In this document: positions 33,416-42,006 of the stretch, piece after piece
How positions within the stretch are numbered: the first letter of the stretch is position 1
How the letters are laid out: the number at the start of each line of letters is the position of its first letter
From: Planctomycetaceae bacterium
GTDB taxonomy: Bacteria; Planctomycetota; Planctomycetia; Pirellulales; Thermoguttaceae
Assembly (NCBI GenBank): GCA_012719125.1
Contig: JAAYAY010000047.1
Location: 62,001 to 126,000 of the forward strand
Length of the DNA stretch: 64,000 bases
Reading direction: 5' to 3'
Notes under the pieces: model-generated
The model's database searches: none
Told to the model about the DNA's origin: nothing
What the model saw: only the letters and a program-made list of their open reading frames with translations
Position numbers and translations under genes: made by a program

Positions 33416-34501
33416 TTGTTATGGCTTGGGGGGGCAGCCGGCCCACTCCCGCCTGATCCCCTTACCGCGACTGCGCCGGCGCTCGATAACGGCAACGACC
33501 AGGCCGCGATGGTCTCCCTCGACTTGATCTCCGTTTCCCAGAAGCTGATGGAGGGTGTTCGCGAGCGTCTCAAGACCACCCTGCCCGAACTCGACGCCCG
33601 CAACCTGCTGCTGAACGCCACCCATACCCGCACCGCGCCGGACGTCGACGGCGCCTATGAGATCCCCGCGGGCGTGATGACCTCCGCCGAATACTTCGAC
33701 TTCCTTGCCGACTCGGTAACCGACACAGCCGTGCGTGCGTGGCGGGCGCGACGGCCGGCCGGAGTGAGCTGGGCCCTCGGACACGCGGTGATCGGCTACA
33801 ACCGGCGCGCCTCCTTCGCCGACGGACGCTCCGTCATGTATGGCCCCCTCGCCCGGCCCGATTTCCTTGGCTTTGAGGGCTACGAGGATCATGCCCTGGA
33901 AATGCTCTTCTTCTGGACGCCCGATCGCAAACTGACTGGCATCGGCATCAACGTCGCTTGCCCGGCCCAGGCCCTTGGACGAGAGCGCTTCGTCTCCGCC
34001 GACTTCTGGCACGACGCCCGGGTCGAACTCCGGCGGCGTTACGGCGACGACCTGTTCGTCTTCCCCATGATCGGCGCGGCCGGAGACCAGTCGCCTCACG
34101 TCCAGCTCCGCCAAGCGGCCGAGGCGAAAATGCGCGAGCGGCTAGGAATTTCTGTGACCGGCCAGATCGCCCGTCGTATTGCGCAGGCCGTCGAAGAAGT
34201 CTATCCGGCCGCCGCCGAGTTTCCCATGGAACTGCACGTCATCCGCTTGGGCGATGTCGCGCTCGCCACAAACCCGTTCGAGCTTTTCCTGGACTTCGGC
34301 CTGCGGATGAAAGCCCGCAGCCGGGCCGAACTGACCTTCGTCATCCAGCTCGCCTGCAGCGAAGGCGACTATCTGCCCACCGCCAAGGCCGTAGCCGGAG
34401 GCGGCTACGGCGCGGAGATCGCCAGCAACCTCGTGGGGCCGGAAGGCGGCCAAGTGCTGGTCGACCGCACCGTGGCCCTGATTAACTCGCTTTTCGAGTA
34501 G
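33416..34501 (+). pseudogene. Neutral ceramidase-like/alkaline hydrolase-like protein lacking its N-terminus
   Basis: 361 codons are open. The protein resembles the planctomycete family related to neutral/alkaline ceramidases, with the body MVSLDLISVSQKLMEGVRER, LLLNATHTRTAPDVDGAYE and FPMIGAAGDQSPHVQLRQA all in one frame. Family members begin with an export signal and a 'RVGVARADITPP...' strand before the PLTATA stretch; here the frame starts directly at a variant (PPDPLTATAPALDNG), so about 60 residues including the signal peptide and the first active-site region are gone. Without a signal it is unlikely to be exported. A missed upstream start in another frame is possible. Confidence 0.6.
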
Positions 34502-34503
34502 TC

Positions 34504-34648
34504 GGTGGGTGGCCCTGTGAACCGTTCATCGTGTGCCACTGTCTACTTGTTGGCAGTGTGATCACTTGATCCTCGTTCAGGCACTGTCAACAAGTAGACA
34601 GTGGCACACGGTGGTTGCTCCTGACGGTCGATCAAGGCTACCCGTCCC
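34504..34648. repeat. Large hairpin repeat (GTGTGCCACTGTCTACTTGT family)
   Basis: The inner arms, 34531-34558 and 34581-34609, pair over about 28 bp with one or two mismatches (GTGCCACTGTCTACTTGTTG against CAACAAGTAGACAGTGGCAC) around a 22-bp loop. The outer flanks GGTGGGTGGCC (34504-34514) and GGCTACCCGTCCC (34636-34648) pair partly and resemble the short hairpin at 32539-32583. It lies downstream of the truncated ceramidase-like gene. I read it as a dispersed palindromic element; it lacks a T-run. Confidence 0.85.
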
Positions 34649-34928
34649 GCACCCGAGCCGGAGGTAACGCACAAAGGCGATGGCTTTCGTCTTCACCATA
34701 CGCTTCGAGCGGATGAACCAGATGATTCTTTGGTTGCGGCCGATGCGAAGCGAGGCCGCGTTGGGGGGCAAAGGAGGGGGAAAAGAAAATGGGGAAAGGA
34801 AGATGAAGAGTTGGCGGTTCTGGGGACGCCATACGCGAATGTCACTTCGGTGGCTATGGGTTGTGTAGGACGTCCGCTCCCCGGATCAAGATCCGGTGGG
34901 ACGCGCGGCGTCAACGTCCCGCTCGATA
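34649..34928. other. Gene-free stretch
   Basis: A purine-rich stretch near 34765-34815 (GGGGGCAAAGGAGGGGGAAA) is the only notable composition. No gene, RNA or further repeat is supported. Confidence 0.35.
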
Positions 34929-35114
34929 TTAGACCTGTCCCGCAAGTGTGGTATCGATCCAATTGAGAACTTCGGCAGACAACCCAAGGTTCGGATCATC
35001 ACGGACGTCAGACAAATGCGGCGATTCGCTTTCACAACGAAGATGATATAGGGTGTCATGCTCCACCTGACGCAACCCTTCAATCCAAGATGGGTAAGCG
35101 TCCACCACAACCAT
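34929..35114 (-). pseudogene. Possible 3' fragment of an unidentified gene
   Basis: A 61-residue frame (MVVVDAYPSWIEGLRQVEHD ... LSAEVLNWIDTTLAGQV) has protein-like composition and lower GC than its surroundings. It is open upstream into non-homologous sequence. I cannot name a family, and it may be the end of a gene interrupted by the adjacent IS66 fragment. Confidence 0.3.
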
Positions 35115-35176
35115 TCTTGACGGCTGGCTTATGCTGAGGGTTTTCCGGAATTGCCCTGACAGCAAGGAGCCAGAGC

Positions 35177-35358
35177 ATGTCACGCAGAGCCGACCGCAGC
35201 AGGCAGTAAGAGTGGGAAGAACGTTTCCGGCGATTCGAGAAATCGTCTCAGACGGTCGCCGATTTCTGCCGGGCGGAGGGGGTGTGCCAGGCGTCGTTCT
35301 ACTACTGGAAGAAGAAGCTGCCCAGCGGCAGTCGCCTGCGTCCGCGTGCCGGGCGGCG
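35177..35358 (+). pseudogene. IS66-family TnpA fragment with in-frame stop
   Basis: ATG at 35177, MSRRADRSRQQ, then a TAA at 35207, then EWEERFRRFEKSSQTVADFC and RAEGVCQASFYYWKKKL, the small helix-turn-helix protein at the front of IS66 elements (family form WRERLxRFxxSGxTVAxFCxxEGVSxxSFYxWRKKL). The rest of the IS (TnpB, TnpC) is absent. Its 3' end joins the broken end of a sulfatase gene at about 35360-35385, so it marks a rearrangement point. Confidence 0.75.
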
Positions 35359-35384
35359 TCGACGATCCGTCCGGCGTGCCCATG

Positions 35385-36298
35385 GCTGGTGGCATTGCAG
35401 AAGCCGCCGTTGTCGGAGGTGAAGATGACGACGGTGTTTTCCGTCAAGCCAAGCTCTTTCAGTGTATCGAGCACTCGGCCGACGCTCTGGTCGACGCTCT
35501 CGACCATGGCCGCATATTCCGGCTTGCCCTGGCGATCGGTCTCGGCGATCTTCTCGTACTCGGCAATCATCTCCGGCTTCGCCTGAAGCGGCGTGTGGAC
35601 CGCGTAATGGGGGTAGTGGAGGAAGAAGCGACGCCCGCGGTTCTCGCCGATGAACTTGACCGCTTCATCCGTCAGCCGATCGATGAGGTACTTGCCCGCC
35701 CGGCCGTCGGGCAGCACATTCCATTTGGCACGCAGCCCGGTGGTCGGGATCGCCCAATCGCCGTCATAAGGAAAGAAGTAGCTGCCCGGTGCGCCGTGGG
35801 CGTTGCCGGCGATGTTCACGTCGAAGCCGTGATGCTCCGGCGAGGAGAAGGGTTCGCCGCCCAGGTGCCATTTGCCGATGCTGGCGGTCTGATAGCCGCC
35901 TTCCCGCAAGGCTTCGGTGAGGGTGAATTCTTCGAGCGGAAGAGCGCGGACGAACCGCCCGCTCCGCAGGCGGGCCTTGGGATTCCAGCGGCCCGAAGGG
36001 AGCCAGTCGGTCAGCAGCAGCCGGGCAGGATACTTGCCCGTGAGGATTGCCGCCCGTGTGGGTGAGCAAACGGCACAGGCCGAATAGGCGTCGGTGAAGC
36101 GCATACCGTCGCGAGCCAGCCGGTCGATGTTCGGCGTCCGGTAATACGTGCTGCCCTGGCATCCGAGGTCTCGCCAGCCAAGGTCGTCGATGAGGAAGAG
36201 GACGATGTTGAGCCTGGCCGTTGGGCAGCAGAAGCAACACGGACCGCGGCCGGCGGTACCAGCAGCAGGCCGGTGAGGAGTGCGAGGGTGTGTTTCAT
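35385..36298 (-). pseudogene. Sulfatase N-terminal half, frameshifted
   Basis: The signal peptide MKHTLALLTGLLLVPPAAVR begins at 36298. After ...SAAQRP the frame shifts near 36210, consistent with five extra bases, and resumes as NIVLFLIDDLGWRDLGCQGS, the metal-binding start of the type I sulfatase fold. The formylglycine site is CSPTRAAILTG, and further conserved blocks are SIGKWHLGG and VVIFTSDNGGF. Homology stops just after SDNGGFCNATS (about 35385), where the IS66 TnpA fragment begins. The C-terminal third is missing, so the enzyme cannot be functional. A C-terminal sulfatase part with a matching break lies at 42007 in the opposite orientation. Confidence 0.88.
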
Positions 36299-36423
36299 GA
36301 TTCGAGTTCCATTCACGGCTTGTGTTTGGCGAGGGGAGCGTTCATGTCTGTTACTCGAGACTTGGCTGTGGTTATCGTTCTATTTCTTCCCTTTGGCCGC
36401 GTGTTTCATGGGACTTGGCGAAG

Positions 36424-36648
36424 TCACTTCGCCCTGGCTCCCTTCCTTTTCTGTTTCGCGGGCGACGGCTCGACGCCCTCGCGCGGCTTGGGTTCGGGAA
36501 TCGACGCGAGGATCTTGGCAAAGCGCTGGCGAGCGGCCTTCACTCCCGGATGGGCCGAAGCGCTCACGTCCTTGTACCCCATACCGTCGCGACTTTCGCC
36601 GCAAGTGTAGAATCGCTCGCGTTTGCCGCCCGGAGCCGTCTCCAGCAC
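36424..36648 (-). pseudogene. Sulfatase C-terminal tail fragment
   Basis: About 60 residues (RERFYTCGESRDGMGYKDVS ... RQRFAKILASIPEPKPREGV) match, from memory, the very end of planctomycete sulfatases, where 'RF...DGMGYKEV...ARERFxKIL...PEPKPREG' is common. The catalytic part is absent. It lies directly after the GH106-like gene on the same strand. Its break points are not evident. Confidence 0.6.
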
Positions 36649-36660
36649 CCAACATTCGAT

Positions 36661-39645
36661 TCATCTTGGGACCTCCGTACAGATCGTCACCGGGCCAAGC
36701 AGGCCCGAGGAGACAAGTGGGGAATCCTTCGTGTAATGACGGCACGAAGAGAAGGTGTAGCGCCCTGACGGACGTGCCGCGCCCGTCTTGAACCAGTCGG
36801 GCCACTCCAACAGCGTTTCGAAGTCTTTCCAGTTGCCGTCCAGTGGGAGTTGCTCGTCGCCGATCATACGGTTGATCCAAAGGTTGACGACGGAGATCTC
36901 CAGGTCGTTGCTCCCAGCGCGGACGGCGTCGGTGATATCCAGGCGATAGGGCGGCTTCCAGGCGATGCCGCAGTCCTTGCCGTTGAGCCGTACCCTCGCC
37001 GTCACCTCCACCGCGCCCAGGTCGAGAAACAGTCGACCGTTGCTTCGCGAAATGTTCTCCGCGATAAGCGCGACTGACGTTCGGTAGATCGCGGTGCCTG
37101 AGTAGTAGTGGATACGCGGATCTGCATGTTGGCTCCAGTCGGCCAGGTCCGCAAAGACAACCGGCTTGTCGGGACCGCCCCATTTCGGATCGAAGGAGAC
37201 TCGCCAGGGGCCCGCCACCACGGTCTTCTCGGTCAATGACGGGAAGTTCTTCGCTGTGGATGCTCGCGGAGAAGGAGAACCGTTTTTCCGGAACACGACG
37301 AACCAACTTTGCATCGGTTCGAAGCGGAGGGGGACGGAGATCCGGCCGTCCTTCTCAGTGAATTCCGGCAGTTCGCGGATCGAACCGCCTTCCGGGTCCC
37401 ACAGTTCCGGCCGCTTGCCCGCGATCCGGAAGGTGCATACCGTTGTCAGGGGAGAATTCTGTTGGTGGGACACGAAGTAGACGTCTGCCTCACCGATCTG
37501 CCGATGGATGTATCGCAGGTCGGCACCATCGAAATCGGGTTGCAGCCGGTCTGCGGCGAAGACTTCGGCCAGGGACTTGCCGGAGACCACACGATCGGTG
37601 TCCCATAGGGCGGCGGCGATCGTTTCGATCTCCGCGTCGCAGCCGGGATGGCCTGCCAGGCCCGGCGTGCCTTGGAGTCGCGGTCCGGCGATGACCCGGG
37701 CGCCGCCGTCGACCAACTCGCGTATCTTCCGAGCCAGCGGCAGGGTCATCCGGTCCCTGTCGGGCAATTGCAGATAGCGGTAGCTCATACCGGAAGGCAA
37801 GACGATGCGGCCGCCCTTCACTCGCATCTGCAGCACTACTTCCGACGAACAGAGATCCAGAGCGTAACCTTTCGGCAGGTCCAACGTCATGTCGTTGACG
37901 TTCAGGGGCGCCCCTTCGCCGAACCAGTAGCACACGTCGGCCACGAATCGTCCCTGTTGGAGCAGATACTGGCAGCGCGACAGGTAGTCCGTCCAGGGCC
38001 GGCTGAATTCCCACCAGGTATTGTGCCGTTGAAAATGCTCGCCCCACTTCCGGTGCGTCAGGCCGGGAATCATGGCGTCGTACGGCTGATGGGCCGACAG
38101 GTGGAAGATCATCCGGTTGAGTCCCTCGCAGAACTTCCCATCGCCCATCGCTTTCAAGAGGAAGGGATGGTCTCGCCAGCCGCGGTCGGAGGTGAAGGCT
38201 TCGGCGCCCACCACCGGTTTGCCGTAGGTGTGCGCCGCAGAGGCCATGACCTTGGTCGACGTTTCATAACCGCCCGGCGTGGGGAACATGTCGTCGCCCT
38301 TGGCCCAGAATTCGCTGATCGGCATATCGCTGACACCGGCGTAGGCCAGATTGTCGATGCACAGGTGCCCGTAGGCTTCAATCGACAGCCTCATGCCGTG
38401 TTTCTGCGCCAACTCGCGAAGCCTGCCGGCATAGTTGTCGCGAATCATTTCGCTGACGGTCGTGCGGACGTCCCACAGGAACCGCTCCGACAACTCGGTG
38501 CTGCCCACCACGCGCCCTGTCAGGACCGGAAGCCACGGGCGCAGGTCGTACCCGCGTCGCGCCTGGAACTCGGTGGGAAACGTGGCAGTCCAGTTCTGCC
38601 CCCCGGCTTCCCAACTGTCGATGTGGACAAAGCTGAGCGTCTTGCCGGCAGCCGGACCGGCGCCGTCGAAGATCTTCTTCAGGAAGCCCTCATAGTGGGA
38701 CTCGATGCCGGCCGGAGAAAGCCGATCGCATTCCAGACCGACAGCCGCCGCCGGACACGGCCGGGTCATCTTGAAATTGGACGCATGCCCGCATCGGAGG
38801 ACCAGCCAATTGCCGGGCGGCGCATCCCAGGTCAGGCGGCCGTCGGCCGCCATGTGGCCGGTCAAATCCACCACGCTTTCCGTCGGCGTTGCGGCACCGG
38901 ACGGCGTTGGGGCGACCTCCCGGTTGCGCGGCAGTCGCCAGTCGGTTCCAGTTTTGAGATTGATTTCAGGGAGGCGATACGCCCGGGCTCGCGCTGAGGC
39001 CGGTAAGGGAATCGCCACCACGGCCACGTCTCGATAGGAATCGAGACTTTCGATCTGATCGCGAACCGTCAAACTGATCTCGGCGCCGGGCCTCAACCAG
39101 GCGGAAAGATTCTTCGGGACCGCGGGCTTCGCCAGGACCACGTTGACGGTCCCGTCCCCCTCGACTTCGGTCTCGCTCCAGTAGAGCTTCTGCATCGAGA
39201 GGTCGGGCGCGATGTGCGGACCGCCGCTGCCGTAGCCGAAATCCAGCGACATGTCGAATTCCATTCCCAGACGATTGCACTCCTGGATCGCCCACTGGAA
39301 AGCGTCGTGCCACTGCGGACTGAGCGCCGCCACGTTCCCTTCGGGCGCCCACCACGGCCCGCTCACCTCCATCCACAGCACCCCTCCGACGCCGGCGCGA
39401 TCGAGCGCCTCGAGGTCTGCCGTGATCCCTTCCTTGCTGATGTTGCCGTTGATCCAGAACCAATAGACCCAAGGCCGGGCGGAGGCAGGAGGATCCTCAA
39501 ATCCACTGACAAACTCCGCGGATACCGATGGGCTATCCTCTCCGATAACCGGCGGCGCAGCCGGCCTCGATTCATCGGCCGCTGCATGCTGAACTGCGAG
39601 CGGCGTCAATAACACGACTGGAACAATAAGGAGGTAGGTCTTCAC
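36661..39645 (-). CDS. Secreted glycoside hydrolase, GH106-like (alpha-L-rhamnosidase family)
   Basis: About 994 residues. The GTG at 39645 has GGAG nine bases upstream; a GTG at 39657 is also possible. Signal peptide KTYLLIVPVVLLTPLAVQHA. The mature start PWVYWFWINGNISKEGITAD and GVGGVLWMEVSGPWW are typical of the GH106-type TIM barrel, with DFGYGSGGP and FVHIDSWEAGGQNW further on. A C-terminal beta-sandwich (GRLFLDLGAVEVTARVRLNG) follows. GH106 members remove terminal alpha-L-rhamnose from polysaccharides, including sulfated ones. Its sulfatase neighbours are decayed, so it may be a relic of a degradation locus that is still intact in sequence. Confidence 0.85.
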   Translation of the reverse strand: MKTYLLIVPVVLLTPLAVQHAAADESRPAAPPVIGEDSPSVSAEFVSGFEDPPASARPWVYWFWINGNISKEGITADLEALDRAGVGGVLWMEVSGPWWAPEGNVAALSPQWHDAFQWAIQECNRLGMEFDMSLDFGYGSGGPHIAPDLSMQKLYWSETEVEGDGTVNVVLAKPAVPKNLSAWLRPGAEISLTVRDQIESLDSYRDVAVVAIPLPASARARAYRLPEINLKTGTDWRLPRNREVAPTPSGAATPTESVVDLTGHMAADGRLTWDAPPGNWLVLRCGHASNFKMTRPCPAAAVGLECDRLSPAGIESHYEGFLKKIFDGAGPAAGKTLSFVHIDSWEAGGQNWTATFPTEFQARRGYDLRPWLPVLTGRVVGSTELSERFLWDVRTTVSEMIRDNYAGRLRELAQKHGMRLSIEAYGHLCIDNLAYAGVSDMPISEFWAKGDDMFPTPGGYETSTKVMASAAHTYGKPVVGAEAFTSDRGWRDHPFLLKAMGDGKFCEGLNRMIFHLSAHQPYDAMIPGLTHRKWGEHFQRHNTWWEFSRPWTDYLSRCQYLLQQGRFVADVCYWFGEGAPLNVNDMTLDLPKGYALDLCSSEVVLQMRVKGGRIVLPSGMSYRYLQLPDRDRMTLPLARKIRELVDGGARVIAGPRLQGTPGLAGHPGCDAEIETIAAALWDTDRVVSGKSLAEVFAADRLQPDFDGADLRYIHRQIGEADVYFVSHQQNSPLTTVCTFRIAGKRPELWDPEGGSIRELPEFTEKDGRISVPLRFEPMQSWFVVFRKNGSPSPRASTAKNFPSLTEKTVVAGPWRVSFDPKWGGPDKPVVFADLADWSQHADPRIHYYSGTAIYRTSVALIAENISRSNGRLFLDLGAVEVTARVRLNGKDCGIAWKPPYRLDITDAVRAGSNDLEISVVNLWINRMIGDEQLPLDGNWKDFETLLEWPDWFKTGAARPSGRYTFSSCRHYTKDSPLVSSGLLGPVTICTEVPR

Positions 39646-39666
39646 GGTGACGGTCACTCCGCGTTA

Positions 39667-39876
39667 TTAGTCTTCGTAACGTTTGGCCGTGTCCCGAACA
39701 GCCGGAGCGTCGGTCTTCGGCAACCAGGTCGCCAGTTCCGCCTTCACATCAGCCAGTTCCGGATTCGCCGCCAGGTTGCTCCACTCGTTGGGATCGTTCG
39801 CCTGATCGTAGATTTCCTCGCCGCCGTCGGCATAGCGAATGTAGCGCCAGCGCTCGCTGCAGACGGCTTTCGGCGA
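39667..39876 (-). pseudogene. Sulfatase C-terminal fragment
   Basis: About 65 residues: AVCSERWRYIRYADGGEEIY, DQANDPNEWSNLAANPELAD and WLPKTDAPAVRDTAKRYED. This matches the final domain of iduronate-2-sulfatase-like enzymes (RxxxWRYIRYxDGxEELYDHxxDPxEWxNLA). The upstream sequence is unrelated and no catalytic part remains. It is 20 bp upstream of the GH106-like gene, so the gene was once probably the first in that operon. Confidence 0.75.
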
Positions 39877-40274
39877 TCTCGATTCTAGCAGCCAGAATTG
39901 GCCGGTAATAGAATACTCGCCGATTACCGGTTCGATCGAGCAGGCCCGCCGGGGCGAGGTCACTCCCATCGTCGGCGGTCCACCCGACGCGTTCGAGGCA
40001 CGCCGCGATCTGTTCGACTGCGTGCTTGCCGTCTATTGGGCCCCTGACACCGGCAAGAAGACTCTCGAAGATTGATCCAGGAAGGACCCTGGATCCACGA
40101 AGAGCCTTGAGGGACATGGATGGCACACTGGATGCCGGGGCAGGCGACAGTTAGAATAGCCGCGGTGTCGTGTTTGCGCCGGTTTCAGGCCGGTGTCATA
40201 GGGGGCATTGGCCTGAGGTGCACAGTGGGGTCTACGACGACTCGGCCAACCGTCTCCGGAGGAGGAACGGCAGC

Positions 40275-41294
40275 ATGAACGGGGTACACACACAGGCACG
40301 GAATGTCTTGTCATGGCGGCAAGCTCCAATCCGCGCGGGCCGGATGCTGACGGCCCTGACTGCAACGATCGCTCTCATCGGTTGCGGCACCTCGCAGAGG
40401 TCCGGTGGATACGAAGCTTCCATCGAGATCCTGGTCATGCCGAAGGACGCTTCACCAAACGCACAGCGGGCCGAGAACACCGAAGTCGACCCCATTGCCA
40501 CGCATATGCAACTCATCCAAAGCCCCCGTATCATCGCCAGTGCCGTAGAACAAGGCAACTTGAAAGCGATTCCGTCGATGGCGGAACCGGTCGCCGCCGG
40601 AGGGAGTGTGGAGGCCCATATCCGGAAGCATATCAACGTCGAACGGGTACATGACGGCGCGATCATGCGGATAGGTTACAGTGGTCCGAACCAAGAGGAC
40701 TGCGCGAAGGTGCTCCAGGCGGTTGTGCTCGCCTACCAGTCCTTCCTCGGCGATACCTTCACCGGCACCTCCGAGAAGGCGATAACACTTATCGAGCAAG
40801 CACGCTCAGAACTTGCAGCGGAACTGGCTGCCGCAGAGGACGACTATCACAAGTTCCGTCAACAGGCAAACCTGCGTCCAGATTCAAGTAGTGCCGCCCA
40901 AGAGAAACTGAAAGCCCACGAAGCGGCTCTCACCGAGATCCAGTTGGAACTCGCCAAGTCCGAGGCCCGGCTGGAAGCGCTCGAAGAGACACTGACGAAA
41001 ACTGATCCCGAACCGGACGCGGGCCTTCCCAAAGAGCGAGACCGTCTCAAGATCGAACTCCGCATCCTTGAGAAACAGCAGCAGAAGCTGATCGACATGA
41101 CCAGCGAAGCCGAAACGCAAGTCACGCGCCTGGCAGCCTTCGAAATCGAGGACAGGCTCAAGAGCCAGTGTATCGAACGGCGACGTGAACTCTATGAGAC
41201 AGTGTGCGCGAGGCTCCGCGAGATCAACCTCATCAAGGACTACGGCGGCTTTGCTACAGAGATCGTCGCGCCCATTGAAGTGCGACAGAAATGA
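40275..41294 (+). CDS. Wzz-like polysaccharide chain-length/co-polymerase-type lipoprotein
   Basis: 339 residues from the ATG at 40275, after GGAGGAACGG. A lipobox (TALTATIALIGC) follows 30 or so residues of basic N-terminus. The region after it (YEASIEILVMPKDAS ... IATHMQLIQSPRIIASAVEQ) is the Wzz/GumC N-terminal domain, and residues about 185-330 form a coiled coil (ARSELAAELAAAEDDYHKFR). A typical PCP protein ends with a second membrane helix and often a tyrosine kinase; both are absent. The protein is probably anchored only by the lipid. A role in exopolysaccharide assembly is inference. Confidence 0.72.
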   Translation: MNGVHTQARNVLSWRQAPIRAGRMLTALTATIALIGCGTSQRSGGYEASIEILVMPKDASPNAQRAENTEVDPIATHMQLIQSPRIIASAVEQGNLKAIPSMAEPVAAGGSVEAHIRKHINVERVHDGAIMRIGYSGPNQEDCAKVLQAVVLAYQSFLGDTFTGTSEKAITLIEQARSELAAELAAAEDDYHKFRQQANLRPDSSSAAQEKLKAHEAALTEIQLELAKSEARLEALEETLTKTDPEPDAGLPKERDRLKIELRILEKQQQKLIDMTSEAETQVTRLAAFEIEDRLKSQCIERRRELYETVCARLREINLIKDYGGFATEIVAPIEVRQK

Positions 41295-41356
41295 GGCAGG
41301 AGAATCAGAATCTGGTCGGACACCGACACGGCGGGCTTCTCGCCTGCGGGCACGGC

Positions 41357-41541
41357 AAGCGGCATAGTTCGGCCTAGCGGTCGCGAATGTGTTGCTGTTG
41401 CGGCAGGTCCGTGCCGCACGGCTGGACCAGTTTCCAATGCTCCGTGAACACGGTAAAGGCGTGGCCGCGCCGGGGCGTCTGGCCGCTGTCCCACTGGAAG
41501 AACAGCGTGCGGTCGGGCCAGTCGGCGTCCGTGACCTCGCA
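41357..41541 (-). pseudogene. Sulfatase fragment with nonsense mutation
   Basis: The complement reads EVTDADWPDRTLFFQWDSGQ, TPRRGHAFTVFTEHWKLVQP and CGTDLPQQQHIRDR, then TAG, then AELCRL. In intact relatives the expected residue at the stop is Tyr (RYAEL), so TAT became TAG at 41375-41377. The segment matches the late part of a large arylsulfatase family. Nothing upstream or downstream belongs to the same gene. Confidence 0.65.
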
Positions 41542-42006
41542 CTTCGCACACCCTCACCGCAATGCGCCTTCGAGCCGACCCTCGATCGGTTCCTCGCCCC
41601 GGCCCACCCCCCCGAATAGTCACGCGACTGTTCAAAAAAGTACTTGACATGAACACGAAAATAGTGTAGTGTACGCATGAATACTTCACGAGCCACTCCA
41701 CCGCCCTGAGCCGTTCAGCCCCCAAACGTCCTTGGCTGCCAAGAACTTCGAAACCGTAATTCAAATGCCTCGACCCAGACGAACAGACTCGCGCCGACAC
41801 GCACGCAAGGTTTTGCTTCAAGCCTTTCCTATCTGGATTTTCGGTTTGTTGCGGATTTCCAACTTCAAAGCCCCGCGCACCTTGTGGCACAATACACCAG
41901 AACAGGGGCCCTATTTCGGGGAGTAAGTGTCAGAAAACGTCATTTCGGAGAAAAGTTGACTGCAACACGAGAACGATCCGGAACCACGACTCCAAAGGAG
42001 CCACGC
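41542..42006. other. Gene-free stretch between sulfatase fragments
   Basis: AT-richer than average. A stretch at 41828-41875 (GGATTTTCGGTTTGTTGCGG) loosely resembles the palindromic repeat at 28190-28314. The last 15 bases hold a good ribosome binding site (AAAGGAG) before the ATG at 42007. No gene is supported. Confidence 0.4.

Noticed and set aside
36380-37306. Minus-strand frame overlapping the end of the GH106-like gene
   Set aside because: It is out of frame with both the glycosidase and the sulfatase tail and has no protein-like features.
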